Source: Gigaspora rosea (taxonomy: Eukaryota > Glomeromycota > Glomeromycetes > Diversisporales > Gigasporaceae). Taken from it: DNA of 64,000 nucleotides. Under the pieces are notes generated by a model. That model was given only the letters and a program-made list of their open reading frames with translations, made no database searches and was not told the DNA's origin. Shown in pieces: positions 46,204 through 57,859 of this stretch; the first letter of the stretch is position 1; the number at the start of each line of letters is the position of its first letter. The position numbers and the translations under genes are program-made. Location of the stretch: the NCBI GenBank assembly GCA_003550325.1, contig QKWP01001150.1:35582-99581 (forward strand). The letters are read 5' to 3'.

Positions 46204-46377
46204 TAGTCGCACTCTTATATAATCACATTGGCGGGACTTACAAAACATGTTCTTATATAGAAAATATATATAGAATTTCTTACATAGAGAATTATTTTAA
46301 TATAGTTAATAATTAATTTATTCAAAAAATATATGTGCTTATACGTGTATAAAAAGTGCTTATATTAAGTGTGACTG
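46204..46377. mobile_element. 174-bp pogo/mariner-like MITE
   Basis: TAGTCGCACTCTTATATAA and TTAATATAAGCAC-type ends (right end AAGTGTGACTG) are inverted repeats flanked by TA (46202-46203, 46378-46379). It is similar in style to the 9819 and 44460 elements. Confidence 0.6.
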
Positions 46378-46399
46378 TATTTGTTATTTGAGCAAAATA

Positions 46400-47450
46400 A
46401 GAAGTTTTTATAGAATAATAAAATAATTATAATATGTGAACTTAATAAAATAACTTTATTAAATGTAATTTAATAAATAAGATTATTACATGTAAAAAAT
46501 TCTTAACAAAGTCTCAAAAATAATTGTTATAATATCGGAAAATCACCAAACACCATCAAATTTTTAATCAGTTATCACGTATCATTTTGATTTGTTTGAA
46601 TGTAAATTAATATTAATGTCTAAATACCTTAAGATTTGTTTCTTGTAATTTAGTATCTTTAATGAAGCAATGACATATAATTCGAAAAACTTCAATGTCC
46701 GTCTCGAAAGAAGACATACAAGAGACTAGTTATGTTGAGAAAGAGAAATCTCAGAAGAGCATGCTTATTAAGAAGAAAAGGTAAGAAAGGCTTTGTAGAA
46801 AAAAGTTCATGAACAAATAAATTTAGATGACAGCCAAGCTGAATAGCTCCAATTGTAAATTAAATGAAACATAAAATTGAAGAATTAAAATAAATGATGC
46901 AGAAAAAATATATTAAACCCAAATTAAAGCAAAAAATCTAACAGAAAAATCATCTGGATATTGAGGCTCCGGACCTTAACGGTTCCTGTTTCCTAGTATA
47001 TTGTACCGGATACAATCCCTAACAAATTAAACTGATTTTGTCCGGTACAAAATACCGATGAAAGAGTTTCCTTTGGCAGCACTCATATCTGATATATAAT
47101 TCATTATTATTTATTGACTAGTACTATAAAAATATAGGTTTTTTTTTTTTGAAATAAATAATATGTCATAATGTACGTTTCAAATCGATTACTACATCAC
47201 TAGGAACAACCCTACGGACACGTGAATTTCAAGATCAGGTATAACGTAGCATATATCAAACAAATGTTCGTTTTGTCAAAAGTCAAAAATCTGCATAGGA
47301 GACCACCTTCTGTGCATTAACAAAAATCTTTCCTTAAACGATTTTGCTATTAGGAACCCTAACCCTCACATAGTGAGGTTAAAAATTTTTGGAGCGCCGC
47401 AAAAAGTCATGTGAACGTACTTTTTTTGGGGACTAGCCCTATAAAAAATT
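46400..47450. other. Intergenic region with one repeat-family copy
   Basis: 47205-47400 is an inverted relative of the repeat at 10.1-10.4 kb (CAAATGTTCGTTTTGTCAAA). No gene is seen. Confidence 0.45.
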
Positions 47451-47457
47451 AAAAAAA

Positions 47458-47701
47458 AAATCCTGATTTTCTTCAGGTTATCGTTTCGGAAAATGCTAAA
47501 ATAAACTATATATACAAATTTCTGGTTATTTTTGTAAAATCCCAGTAATTTCTAGGATACAATATATCAGGATAGCAATCTGGTTCTAATATTTACACTT
47601 TATAAAATAGAACCAGAATGTTACCCGGATTTGATAAGATACCAGGATTTTGCAGAAATAACCAGCATTTTCTGGAACGATAGCCTGAAAGTCGGGATAC
47701 T
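47458..47701. repeat. 244-bp foldback element
   Basis: The arms TTTTCTTCAGGTTATCGTTT and its complement (GGAACGATAGCCTGAAAGTC) continue inward through GGAAAATGCT/AGCATTTTCT, TCTGGTTATT/AATAACCAG and TCTGGTTCTA/TAGAACCAGA to a short loop. Confidence 0.7.
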
Positions 47702-48440
47702 AAATTTTTTTGCAGGAAAAGCTGACAAAATTTGTTAATTGACGTATTGATACTTTAAAAATAAGCATCTTTTGCATTCGTGTAAACTTATAATTACAAT
47801 ATTATAATCTACAATGATGAGACTCATAAATCGTGACTGTAACCTGTTTTATATCTGATTACGTTTTCACGGTTCATTTTTATGAAAAGTTTAATATTTA
47901 ATAATTTTTGCAAAATAAAGAATTCACTTTGATAGCGATAGCGATAATATTCGGAAATTATTATATACGATCGGGTGTTATGAATAAAAGCCGTGAAAAT
48001 TTGAAAATTATAATTTTGAATTTGAATTTAAATTTTCAGTTCTTTCTGCGATGCTTAGCTCCTGCATTAAATGAGATATGTACACGTTATATTCCAGAAT
48101 TTTAGCGCTAGTGTTTTTGCACTGACGTTTTTTAATAAATAATAAATATTTACAGTATAAACTTTCTAAAATCATATTGTTGACTTTGGTGGCTTGGTTG
48201 ACGCCACTTAAATCATCACATAAATGATTGCGGATTTTAAAATATATATATAAATGTTGTATTTTAATAAAAAATATATATTTTACACAATTGGTTATAT
48301 TCTATTTTGACTAATATACCCAATATACAGATATATTCAATATTACACTCAATATTACAAGATAAATTATGAAAAATTCTAAATATCTATTAGCGTTTAA
48401 ACAAGAATCTATTTTTCAAATGAATATATAAATAAGACTA

Positions 48441-50089
48441 CTAATTACTACCGGTAGTCTTTCTAACTACTCTATAAATTTCCCAAGTTTCAAGTTTATA
48501 CCAACCATTTGACAATACAGCAGGTTCATAACATTGAGATTTAATAATACAAGTAACACTTGCTGGAATATATTCTCTATAATAATAACCATTACCATCA
48601 GACCAATCCTCTTGACCTTTATCATAATCGAAGAATAAATCACCTGATCCAAATTTTAATAACAAATGACCATCCAATTCATATCTTCTTATAGCATGTT
48701 CAACATTTTTAACTCTACTTAATTTATAATTAGTACCATATTTATCATCACTTGAAAATAAAAAACTTTCAGAGGTAGGTACACAATTCATCAAAGCTTT
48801 TGAAAATTCTTTAAAATCTCGTTTTGCCTTTTTAGTTATAATATTTTTATATTTCATAGTAGGATCATAAGTTGGTAATTTATATTTAGACCAATCAATT
48901 GGATTATATGCGCCTAATAATTGACCAGTTTCTTGAATTTTCATGATCATAAGTGATGGACCATAATGACAATTTATATTTGGTAAAGAACTATTAAAAG
49001 ATTTTTCAAATTCATAAACTTTTTCAAATTTGAAAGGTAAATTAAATCCAGTATAAGATTTTCGATCAATCCATGAAGCAATTAATCCAGCGAATTTACT
49101 ACTAAGAATATTTGGTTCAAATGATTTATTGATACGTGGTGATTTAATAAGTATTTCTTTACGAGGAAGGATTAATTTAAAAGTAGAAGAAATTGTATCT
49201 AAATCATCTTTAGTCATATTTCTATATCGAATTAGCCTTATTCCTTTTCTTATAGTTTTGCCTAATTCCTTAAGTTTATTATTAGAAAGACTAAATGGTT
49301 CAGTCAAATTATTATCTAATCCAGGAGTGTTTGTAATACCCCATTGAATTAATTTGTTAAATATAACAATTTCTGGCATTCCGATAATACCTAATTTTAA
49401 AACATGTAAAAGTAATTCTTCATTAATCGTTTTAAATTCAGATGATTCGAAAAATATTAATGGATCATCATCAACTATATCTTGACAAAGTGAATATAAA
49501 TCCTTTGCATTTGATATTTGATAAGAAACTGAAAGTATTCTAATTAAATCTTCATTATTCCATTGTGACTTTTTTTCAAATAATTGAGATTTTACGTAAT
49601 CGAAAAGTTCTTGTAATAAAAGAACATCAGAAGCAATCAATAATTCTATTAACATGAAAATAGTATCATGTTTTCCTAAAGAAATCCTTCCACTGTATAT
49701 ATACCTATATATATATATTTATCAAAAAATGAAATGAATTTCGAAAATGAATTAAAAATATATTTTTTTTATAATCGTAATTATTAACAAATCTTTTTGT
49801 TAATAATAAAAACTTTAAATGCTTACTTGAGTATTAATTCAAATGCATTAGAAGAAAAATTCATATCACGCAAATTGATCAAAAATTTATCATCAATTTT
49901 TCGTGCCCATTGTTGTGATAAAGCAACTTTAAAAAATTCACATCTACCATAAAGTATAACTGAATGTGCTTGAAAAGTTTTTTGGTCGGTGAATTCATTA
50001 CCAACTTCAATTATTGTATCATAAAAGTCACCTTTATTCAATAAGGTTGATAAATCTTGAGAAAGTGTTGTTAAAAAATTAGAGGACAT
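48441..50089 (-). CDS. BTB-BACK-TLDc domain protein
   Basis: Two exons on the minus strand: 50089-49827 and 49704-48441. The 122-bp intron has donor GTAAGC and acceptor TATAG, and phase 2 restores a Lys codon, giving LILKYIYSGRISL across the junction. The product is 508 residues. BTB domain at about 20-130 (DFYDTIIEVG, FQAHSVILYGRCEFFKVALS, then YIYSGRISL). BACK-like helices at about 130-250. TLDc domain at about 290-500 (SKFAGLIASWIDRK, LMIMKIQETGQLLGAYNP, SDDKYGTNYKLSRV and FGSGDLFF). BTB-BACK proteins are usually substrate adaptors for cullin-3 ubiquitin ligases. TLDc proteins are linked to oxidative-stress protection and V-ATPase regulation. This combination is very abundant in Glomeromycotina. 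The start lies in GGACATAA (ATG on the complement), and the reading frame is intact. Confidence 0.92.
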
Positions 50090-52240
50090 AATTTTTTTAT
50101 TTATCAGAGTTGTTTAGAGTTGTTTTTTGTTGTATTTTTTGAAACTAGTTCTTTTTTGTAAGCAAATATACCGGTATATAGCAAGAATTCATGCAAAATA
50201 TAAATAATTGTTGTTGCGCAGATTGTACATGTGAAATTACATATTCGATATTATTGATATTATTGTTATCGCATTTTTAAACAGCAAAAGTATTAGTAAT
50301 TGTCCAATGGTTACTATAAACATGTTAATTTTGATAAAATCGTTTAAAATCGTTAATATCGATAAAATCGTGGATGTTATTTATAAAAAAACATTGTGTT
50401 TACTATATTGACATTTCGCCACGAAAAAAAAAAAATCATCTGCTCTTAATAACTAAATTATTTATAAAATCATAATTTTTTCCTTTTAGCTCAAAAATAA
50501 TTTTTTTTTGATTTTCTTTTGATTTTTGATAATTTCAAGACCAAATATTATACTGTATTATCGTTATATTAATTATAAAAATTTATTATAAAAATTTATT
50601 ATAAAAATTTATTATAAAAATTTATTATAAAAATTTATTATAAAAATTTATTATAAAAATTTATTATAAAGATATTATAAAGATGTCATTCAGGTCTCTA
50701 TTAATATTATTATTTGTTACAATTATTCTTGTGAATGATGGCGGTGATAATCACCAAAGTCTTGAATATCGTAAGTACTAAAACTTTTTGGTTTATTATT
50801 ACTGTGCGATAAATTTCTTAATATCATCCTTTCTTTTAATATAGTTTCTCCCCATATACTTTTTACACTTCTTTTATAAGCTTTTATACTGTACATGTGG
50901 AATTGTAACTCTAGTAAGTTTAAACCGCAAATTAATCGTTTGAAATCTTTTTTTAATAATATTAACACATTACTTTTTAACACTATCGTTAGATTATCAC
51001 CTTTATTCATGTTATAACTTTTCGTCAAATTGTTATTTAAATAATAAATTGTCTGGCAATAAAATGCCAAATAAATTTATACGTATTAGAAATTCAATTA
51101 CCGTAGTTATTAGTTATTAGTTATTAGTTATTCAGATATTTTTTTATCATATCCCACTACTTGCTGTACTGTGATCTTGTATTATACGCATTAACGATTA
51201 ACGATAATAAATAATAAATAATACAGTAATAAGTAAAAAAAATTATGATGTATAAGTAATTATTACTTATTACGTAGAATCTTGGAATCAGGAAGTTATC
51301 GTAGAATTAAAATATTAAATATTAGCCCATGATTATCAAAAATTATATCAGTTATTAATTTTACTCTCAGTTCTATTATTATCAAAAATTCTACAGCAAT
51401 AATGAATATATATATATATCAAACTTTGAAGATTTCTCAATATCAGTTTGACTTTTTTAAGATTATTTTCGAGTTTTACTGGTCTGTAAAATTTGCTCTC
51501 AAAGTTTACAAAACTTGTGTGAAAAAAAAAACTACCCATTTTTTATTTTTACTTACATGGTCAAAGATACTAAACAGATGTTATACTAGAAAATTTTGTT
51601 TATGCTGTGGAATCAAATTTTCGCGTAAAAGCGCGATAAATCATACCAATTTTATTATAATTTATTATATTTGCGGAATTTGGGTTTTTTTTTTATTTCG
51701 TGTATGCATATAAAAAATAATTTGAGTAATTAACAATAACGATACAAAATTAAATTTAATTTAATTTTATATCGTTATTGTTTAATTATTCCTTAAATTA
51801 TTTTTATATGTTTTTTTTTTCATTTATAGTTAGTATAAAAAAAGGAAAGATCAGAAAATTATTTAAGATTTAAAAAAGTAGTTTTTTTTTTTTTTTTATT
51901 ATTATTAATTCGATCATTGGAGTTTTAATGATTCGAAAAAAAAAGCCCGATACTCATTATTATTCCAGTATTCAGCTATACAAACAACTTGTATATTACT
52001 AGATGTAGTATCAAAGGATAGTATCATTTCACCGACAATCACTTCAATAAACTGTCAATGAAATGAACTTGTCTGTGAGCTGATAGTCGGTAAAATAAAC
52101 TTGTTCATAGTGTTAGCGTTGATGTTATCGCGGGTTAGGGTGTCACCAATTAGGCTAATCACAAATGATCGTCATGTTCAACTAAATCAAAAAAAGTAAG
52201 AATAAATATGAGTGAATGAATAGCTTAAAAAACACTGTAT
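50090..52240. other. Region upstream of the BTB gene
   Basis: No gene is supported. Open frames at 50723-51070 (minus, 115 codons) and 51402-51713 (plus, 103 codons) lack recognisable features and overlap AT-rich DNA. A short hairpin pair (AACAATAACGATA... / TATCGTTATTGTT) lies at about 51731-51782. Confidence 0.4.
50572..50669. repeat. 13-bp tandem repeat (ATTATAAAAATTT), about 7 copies
   Basis: Near-perfect consecutive copies. Each unit is itself almost palindromic. Confidence 0.95.
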
Positions 52241-52246
52241 TGTTCA

Positions 52247-52415
52247 TTTTCCCTATGGTCATTTCTCCGGCAGGCCATTTACCTGGCATTAATAAATTAT
52301 CACCTTGTGTGATGTCGGGTAAATGACCTGTCAGGGAAATGACCATCGATTATCGCCCTTGTGTGATGTCGGGTTTATCGTAAATGGCCTGTCGGGGAAA
52401 TGACCATCGGGAAAA
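52247..52415. mobile_element. 169-bp inverted-repeat element
   Basis: The left arm TTTTCCCTATGGTCATTTCT then CCGGCAGGCCATTTA pairs with the right arm TAAATGGCCTGTCGGGGAAA then TGACCATCGGGAAAA. The right arm region is tandemly duplicated internally (CTTGTGTGATGTCGGG occurs twice, about 55-60 bp apart). No clear target duplication. Confidence 0.65.
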
Positions 52416-52542
52416 TCCCTTAAATATATCTATTTATAGGCTCTGGTTATATTATAAAAAATTTTCCATTTTGTTTACTCGAGCCGATCCGACGATTCGG
52501 ATTCAGACCTCTGATCGAACCTGCGGTGCATTAATACTAGCT

Positions 52543-53095
52543 TAGTGTTCTGACCCGGGTAAGTATCACCCGGATCACCCGCGGGTGGGCGGGTGACCCG
52601 GGTTGAATTATGGCCCACCCGGGTGGTCAACCCGCGGGTCACTCGTGGGTCAACCCGTGGGTCAGCCACATGGGTGACCCGTATGGGTTGGTTATAATTA
52701 GGGATGTTATCCTGCTTGCACTCAGTTCGACCCTGCTTGGAACCGAACCCAATGGAACACGAATTTTTGTGGTCACATGATTTTTATTATTAAATCGATG
52801 CTCCAAACGAGTTTGATAGATCGGTTGAGCAATATTGAATTGGATAAAAAAAATAACAGCGAATAGATGCAATAACATCAAATTTTACTTTTTTTAGAAT
52901 TAGACTGCCCACCCGCGCGGGTGACCCGTAGCAAAATTTTTTCTATTACCTAGTGTTCACCCGGGTGACCCGGGTGGCCCACTGCGGGTGACCCGTAGCA
53001 GAATTTTTTTTATTACCTAGTGTTCACCCGGGTGACCCGGGTGACCCACCCGCAGGCGACCCGGGTTGGGATTTTCGTGACGGGTCAGAACACTA
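52543..53095. mobile_element. 553-bp hAT-like element with GC-rich ends, perfect 8-bp duplication
   Basis: The ends TAGTGTTCTGACCCG and CGGGTCAGAACACTA are perfect inverted repeats flanked by TACTAGCT on both sides (52535-52542, 53096-53103). Both subterminal regions consist of many GACCCGGGT/ACCCGCGGGT words in both orientations, strikingly GC-rich against the AT-rich genome. A normal-composition block (about 52690-52905) fills the middle. Short minus-strand open frames here (52475-52881) are by-products of the repeats. No transposase. Confidence 0.9.
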
Positions 53096-53109
53096 TACTA
53101 GCTTAATAC

Positions 53110-53735
53110 TGTCATTACAATACGAATAATTTTACTTTATACATCGGTTAGGGTTAGCAAGTTTTATTAATAAAATATGTTAAATTTTAGTGATTTCGGG
53201 CAAAATTATTTAGGACCGGACGCTCGGGTTACACGAATTTCTAAATTTTTTGGACTAGGTTATATCGACATCTGGATATATATCGCCTGGATATATCAGA
53301 CAATTTTTTTTATTTTTTGAGGTGTCGATATAATCAGAGTGACGTGAAATTTGACAAAAATGAAATACGTGTACAGTAAGATTTCTTGATTTTAATTTAG
53401 TTTAAAAGGTGTTTCAAAGTTAACGATTTCGGAAATGAGTAAGCTTAAATAATCGCATTTATTATTATGAATGATCAAATAAGAAAATCAAAAAGGAGTG
53501 CCTAGAGAGATTTTCATTTCATGACATAACAGCATAATACGTGTAGTAATCTATATAAGTTATGTAATCTAAAAGCGTTCTCAAGCACTTCTCTCAATGA
53601 ATTCAATAAAGAAACTGATTGGCTAGTTTGTTCAAACAGACCATCAGACTCTTTGTTGAGTCCATTGATTAAATGCTTTATGAACGTCCTAAATCACATA
53701 AATAATGCATTCGGAGCTAAATTATTTAAAAATAA
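53110..53735. other. Intergenic stretch
   Basis: No gene. 53567-53700 contains a diverged relative of the AGGGTGCTCTCAAGCACC-type element of 39.7-40.5 kb. Confidence 0.45.
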
Positions 53736-53737
53736 GT

Positions 53738-53874
53738 TATAGTTATTGTATGGGTTGTAGAAAATAACTAAATTTGCACGAGTTAACCTGGGTCATATGG
53801 CCGAAGGCCATGTGACATGGGTTAATCCACGCAAATTTAGTTATTTATACAATCCCATATAATAACTATATTAT
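53738..53874. repeat. 137-bp near-perfect hairpin
   Basis: The arms AGTTATTGTATGGGTTGTA and TACAATCCCATATAATAACT continue through AATAACTAAATTTGC/GCAAATTTAGTTATT and GTTAACC/GGTTAA to the centre CATATGGCCGAAGGCCATGTG (split as CATATGGCC and GGCCATGTG). Confidence 0.75.
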
Positions 53875-54129
53875 TGCATGGGTCTGACGTAACAACCCGT
53901 GCGTCACCTTCAAAAGCCAATTTTAATATTACTGTCATGAAATATTAAATACACGCATTATATAACAGCGTAAATAAAAAAAAAATCTACTGTATCTATG
54001 TTTTAAATTATAAATTCTTTCGTGCAAAATATCAAACAATTAAATCAAAGTTCAGGCATAAACCTAATAAAGTAAAAAAATCACAATAATTTTTTTTTTA
54101 AAAAAAAAAGACTATATCTAATCTAAAAG

Positions 54130-54620
54130 CAAAAACATAACTACGCATAGAAATTTTAATAAAAAAGCGAAAATTCAATAACATAACCTCGTTCGGTGAA
54201 AATTATATAAAGAAAGTAAAACAAAATAACATATGACTCGGTATAATTAGAATTTAGAGAAAGCAAAAACTTAAATAACGTGCAATACGCCCAAAAAAGA
54301 ATTTTAATAAAATACGAATCTGTCTAATAAAGAATTTAAAGAAAGCAAAGATTAAAGGCGAAGATCTAATAATGTATGACTTATACAATAAAATTTAAAA
54401 AAAAAAACCAATAAATAAAGAATTTTAAAGAATAAAAGCGAAGATCTAATAATGTATGACTTATCCAATAAAAATTTAACAAAAATCCAACAATAATGCA
54501 ACTCTATCTAATAAGAATTTAAAGAATGAAGTCCTAATAATCTATCCAAGACAATTTTAAAAAAGCGAAAACAAAATAATGCCGATATCATCCAATAAAA
54601 ATTTAAAAAGACCTAATGAC
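54130..54620. repeat. Degenerate ~50-60-bp tandem repeat, A-rich
   Basis: Recurring words in order: AAAGCGAA, (A/G)ATCTAATAATG, TATGACTTA, CCAATAAAAATTTAA and AGAATTTAAAGAA. Two neighbouring copies share AGCGAAGATCTAATAATG and TATGACTTATxCAATAAAA. There is no open frame. Confidence 0.6.
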
Positions 54621-54675
54621 GCGAATGTCCCAATATGTTTAAAATGTGAAAACAACTTTAATAATAATAAAAGTA

Positions 54676-54734
54676 AATAATTAAATCGGTACATTTCATA
54701 TTTTTATCAAATATGAAAGTGTTCCGATTTAGTT
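54676..54734. repeat. 59-bp hairpin
   Basis: AACTAAATCGG-type arms: TTAAATCGGTACATTTCATA and TATGAAAGTGTTCCGATTTA around a short loop. Confidence 0.65.
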
Positions 54735-54885
54735 ATTTTTTAAACATGTGCCAATAAATGAATGAAAAAAGCACTACAATAAATAAAATTACTAAAACGG
54801 TCTCTTTCAACTTTAAAACCTCAATATTTCTATTGATACCTACCTACTAATTTAATTCGAAATAATTTCAATTGTTACCACCTAC

Positions 54886-55043
54886 TAGGGATTGGAACTG
54901 TTTAACCGTTTAAAAATTGCTCTACAGTTCCGGGCAGAATTGTGTTGGTCGTGGACCGGAATTATTTAATGCCGGCCAAATTAAACAGTTAAACGATTAA
55001 ACGATTAAACGATTAAGAAAAATTTAGGCGGTTCCAATCCCTA
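54886..55043. mobile_element. 158-bp hAT-like miniature element
   Basis: The ends TAGGGATTGGAAC and GTTCCAATCCCTA are perfect inverted repeats. The 8-bp flanks CCACCTAC (54878-54885) and CCACCTAA (55044-55051) match at 7 of 8 positions. The subterminal repeats TTTAACCG and CGATTAAACGATTAAACG resemble transposase-binding motifs. Confidence 0.78.
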
Positions 55044-55054
55044 CCACCTAAACT

Positions 55055-55980
55055 AGATCATTTTGAAATGCTTTAATTGATACCCACCTACTAAATCATC
55101 TTGAAATAATAACCTATTCTAAATACAGTATTTCAATTGTCGAATTATCAACTAATCAACGTAACTAAAAGAAATTGTTATTGACTAAATTAACACAAAT
55201 AACATAAATAATATAAATAATACAATATAGTAAATATATATGAAAAATTCAGTAATTCTGCTAAACTAAGTTAGGAACTACTGTAAACAGTGTTGGGCAA
55301 TTGGGCCAACTTTGTTCGCTGAGTCTATAAATCGGAAACATTGGATATATAGATTTCAATTGGAACATATAAGTCCAATTCTAATTTAAATTATTGAACT
55401 TACTGTATAATGGTGACTAACACTGATATATTCCTCCAATTTTAAAGACCTTTAATAGACCCGGGAACACAGATTGAAATGACTAGATCTGTATGGTATG
55501 AGTGTAAATATCCTCTCCATACCTGATTATCTACCTTTTGCAATCTCGTGTTAACTCTATATTCAAAACAACCTTGCATAAATCCAAAAATTATGAAATA
55601 ATATAAGTGAAACTAAACTAAAGTTTCTAACATTCTAAAATTATATTATTGGTAAAGTATTATACACATTTTAGTTTTAGGAAATATTATTCAAATGTAT
55701 TGCTACGTTCAAATTTGACATAATCTTCTTGAACTTAGAGGACATTAATTCATCAGATGGGAAACACTAATATTTTTAATCAACCAAAATTCATTGACTA
55801 TAAAAAAACAGCAGACATTTCTTGGTTTGGTTATTGTTATGAATATGAGATTGGTATCGAAAAGGAATAAAGCGTTTATTCATTATCAAAAATCGATTTA
55901 TAATTTATATGAATGATTCTGACAGAATATATCAAGTTGGAGATTGTTATTACCAGTATTTAGGAATTGGTATCAAAATG
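55055..55980. other. Intergenic stretch of ordinary composition
   Basis: No open frame of note and no repeat recognised. Confidence 0.45.
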
Positions 55981-55984
55981 GTTA

Positions 55985-56540
55985 ATTCGTGATTCGCCTA
56001 TAGATAATAGAAATCATATATGTAATATATAGTAAAAAGTGGGGATAAGTAAAGATAAGTTTTTTAGTAAATGTTGGAATCTGGCTATTCCTCCTTCTAA
56101 AAGTTTTTTCTGTTAAGTAAACTTTTAATATGCATCTAATAAAAGTTGTAGAGCTAATTTTTCTGATTCCAATAGTAGTAAAATCATTAAAATTGACACA
56201 ATATAGCATGAGATATAAGCATTTTAATCTTCGCAACTATATGTTTTTCTTTGTTTATTTAAAGGAAAAAACATATAGTCACAAAGATTAAAATGCTCAT
56301 TTCTCATAATATACTAGATCAATTTTAATGGTTTTACTACTATTAGAATCAGAAAAATTAGCTCTACAATGTTTATTAGATAAACATCAAGGTTTAATTG
56401 TCAGAAAAAACTTTTAGAAGGAGGAACAGCCAGATTCCCATATTTAGTAAATTAATATAGTAATTTGCCCCAAAATTTATTATGTAGATCCTATTAATTA
56501 TAGGCAAATTACGAATTAAGCATAACATTTATGTATTACT
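55985..56540. repeat. Foldback element (GGAATCTGGCTGTTCC family), copy 1, with uninterrupted right flank
   Basis: The arms TGGAATCTGGCTATTCCTCC (56090 region) and GGAGGAACAGCCAGATTCCC (56420 region) extend over about 200 bases each, centred near 56245 at the inverted pair ACATATAG / CTATATGT. Beyond the right arm, ATATAGTAATTTGCCCC (56456 region) is the empty form of a site that is occupied by a 537-bp element in copy 2. Confidence 0.75.
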
Positions 56541-56936
56541 TAAAATCAGCCAAAGCGAGCAATTCAAAAGGAATATTTAAAATGCCATTTGTTACAGATA
56601 CGGAATTGGTGTAAAAAAAAGCTATAAAAAATTTTATTATTGGATGAAAATAAAAGTAGATAAAATTATCAATTATACATTAAGTATAAAAATTATTTTA
56701 TTTGTAATAACATTTCATATTTATTCATGTTAACTTAGTCGGTGAACATAAAAGATTTGTTAATCTAAATATTTAAATGGCTATTCAAAGTCACTTATTC
56801 TTGTTAATATGCATCAGCAAAATTTTTAAGCAGATATATATTTTAATTAAAAATTATCGATATATATCAATTAACTGCTATATACTAATATATATCACTA
56901 GCAATATATAATGATTATTGATATTTGCTATCGATT

Positions 56937-57290
56937 AGTAACAATTTTTGTAAAATTCAATTTTTTTCAAACTTTGAAATTAATTTTCCTGATAACTATT
57001 AATCCAAATTTTCAAATTTTTACTGCAGATAATATATATTCAACTTTAATATATTTAAATTTTAGCCAATTTGTATCAATACTTCTTGAGAAATTGCCTG
57101 TGAATGATAGTTAATGTTTTAAAAAAATGATCTATTGTTTACAAGCAATTTCTCAAAAATCAATAATTCAAATATCAGTTAAAATTTTAATATATATAGT
57201 TGAATATATATACTATCTGCAATAAAAATTTGAGCTGATTTGAATTAGTAGTTATTAAAAAAACTGCTATAAAAGTTTGAAAAAAATATA
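56937..57290. repeat. Foldback centred near 57115
   Basis: The left half (CAATACTTCTTGAGAAATTG, TTTTTACTGCAGATAATATA) is mirrored on the right (CAATTTCTCAAAAATCAATA, TATACTATCTGCAATAAAAA). The TTCTTGAGAAATTGC word also occurs in the 1.1-1.2 kb inverted repeat. Confidence 0.65.
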
Positions 57291-57316
57291 ATGAATTTTT
57301 ATTATATTGTTAATAA

Positions 57317-57839
57317 GGGGGCATCCAGAAATAACGTTATACAAAGGGGGGAGGGGGTCTGATGAAATATAACATTTTTTCTTTTAAGTAGGAGGGGAGG
57401 TCAAAAAAATATAACCCAATTTTTTAGAAAAAATCGTCTAAAAACTGATCCAGTGGTCCAAATTTAATGATTCTGGTACCATTCGATTCGTCTCAGCGAG
57501 AGGAGTCAAATGGTACCAATTTTATTTCATTTGGATCACTGGATCAAAAGTTATTGGCCAATACTATTGGTTATTATGTTTTCTTATAAAATGACTATAA
57601 AATCAATAGTTTTTTGTGAATAACTATGGTCCAAATAAATTGATTTTGGTATCATTGATTCATCTCACTGAGACGAATCGAATGGTACCTAAATCATCCA
57701 AATCGGATCACTATATCACAATATATTCAAGTTTTTGTAAAATTTTATATATAAACATACGGATTTTGAAAAAATTTTTTATATAGTGGGGGTTAAGTGC
57801 TACTATGAGGGGGTACATAACGTTATTTATGGATGCCCC
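57317..57839. mobile_element. 523-bp GGGGGCATCC-ended element, TAA duplication, copy 1
   Basis: The ends GGGGGCATCCAGAAATAACG and CGTTATTTATGGATGCCCC are inverted repeats, with TAA on both sides (57314-57316, 57840-57842). The interior has inverted GATTCGTCTCAG/TGAGACGAATC words and inverted ATCCAGTGGTCCAAAT/ATTTGGATCACTGGAT words. The same family lies in opposite orientation at 60025-60561. PIF/Harbinger-like by duplication. No transposase. Confidence 0.85.
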
Positions 57840-57859
57840 TAACCACTATATAATGTATA

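Noticed and set aside
51402..51713. 103-codon open frame
   Set aside because: No start context, domain or splice signal, and its composition matches the AT-rich background.
52475..52881. Arg/Thr/Gly-rich small proteins on the minus strand
   Set aside because: They are translations of the GACCCGGGT subterminal repeats of the hAT-like element.
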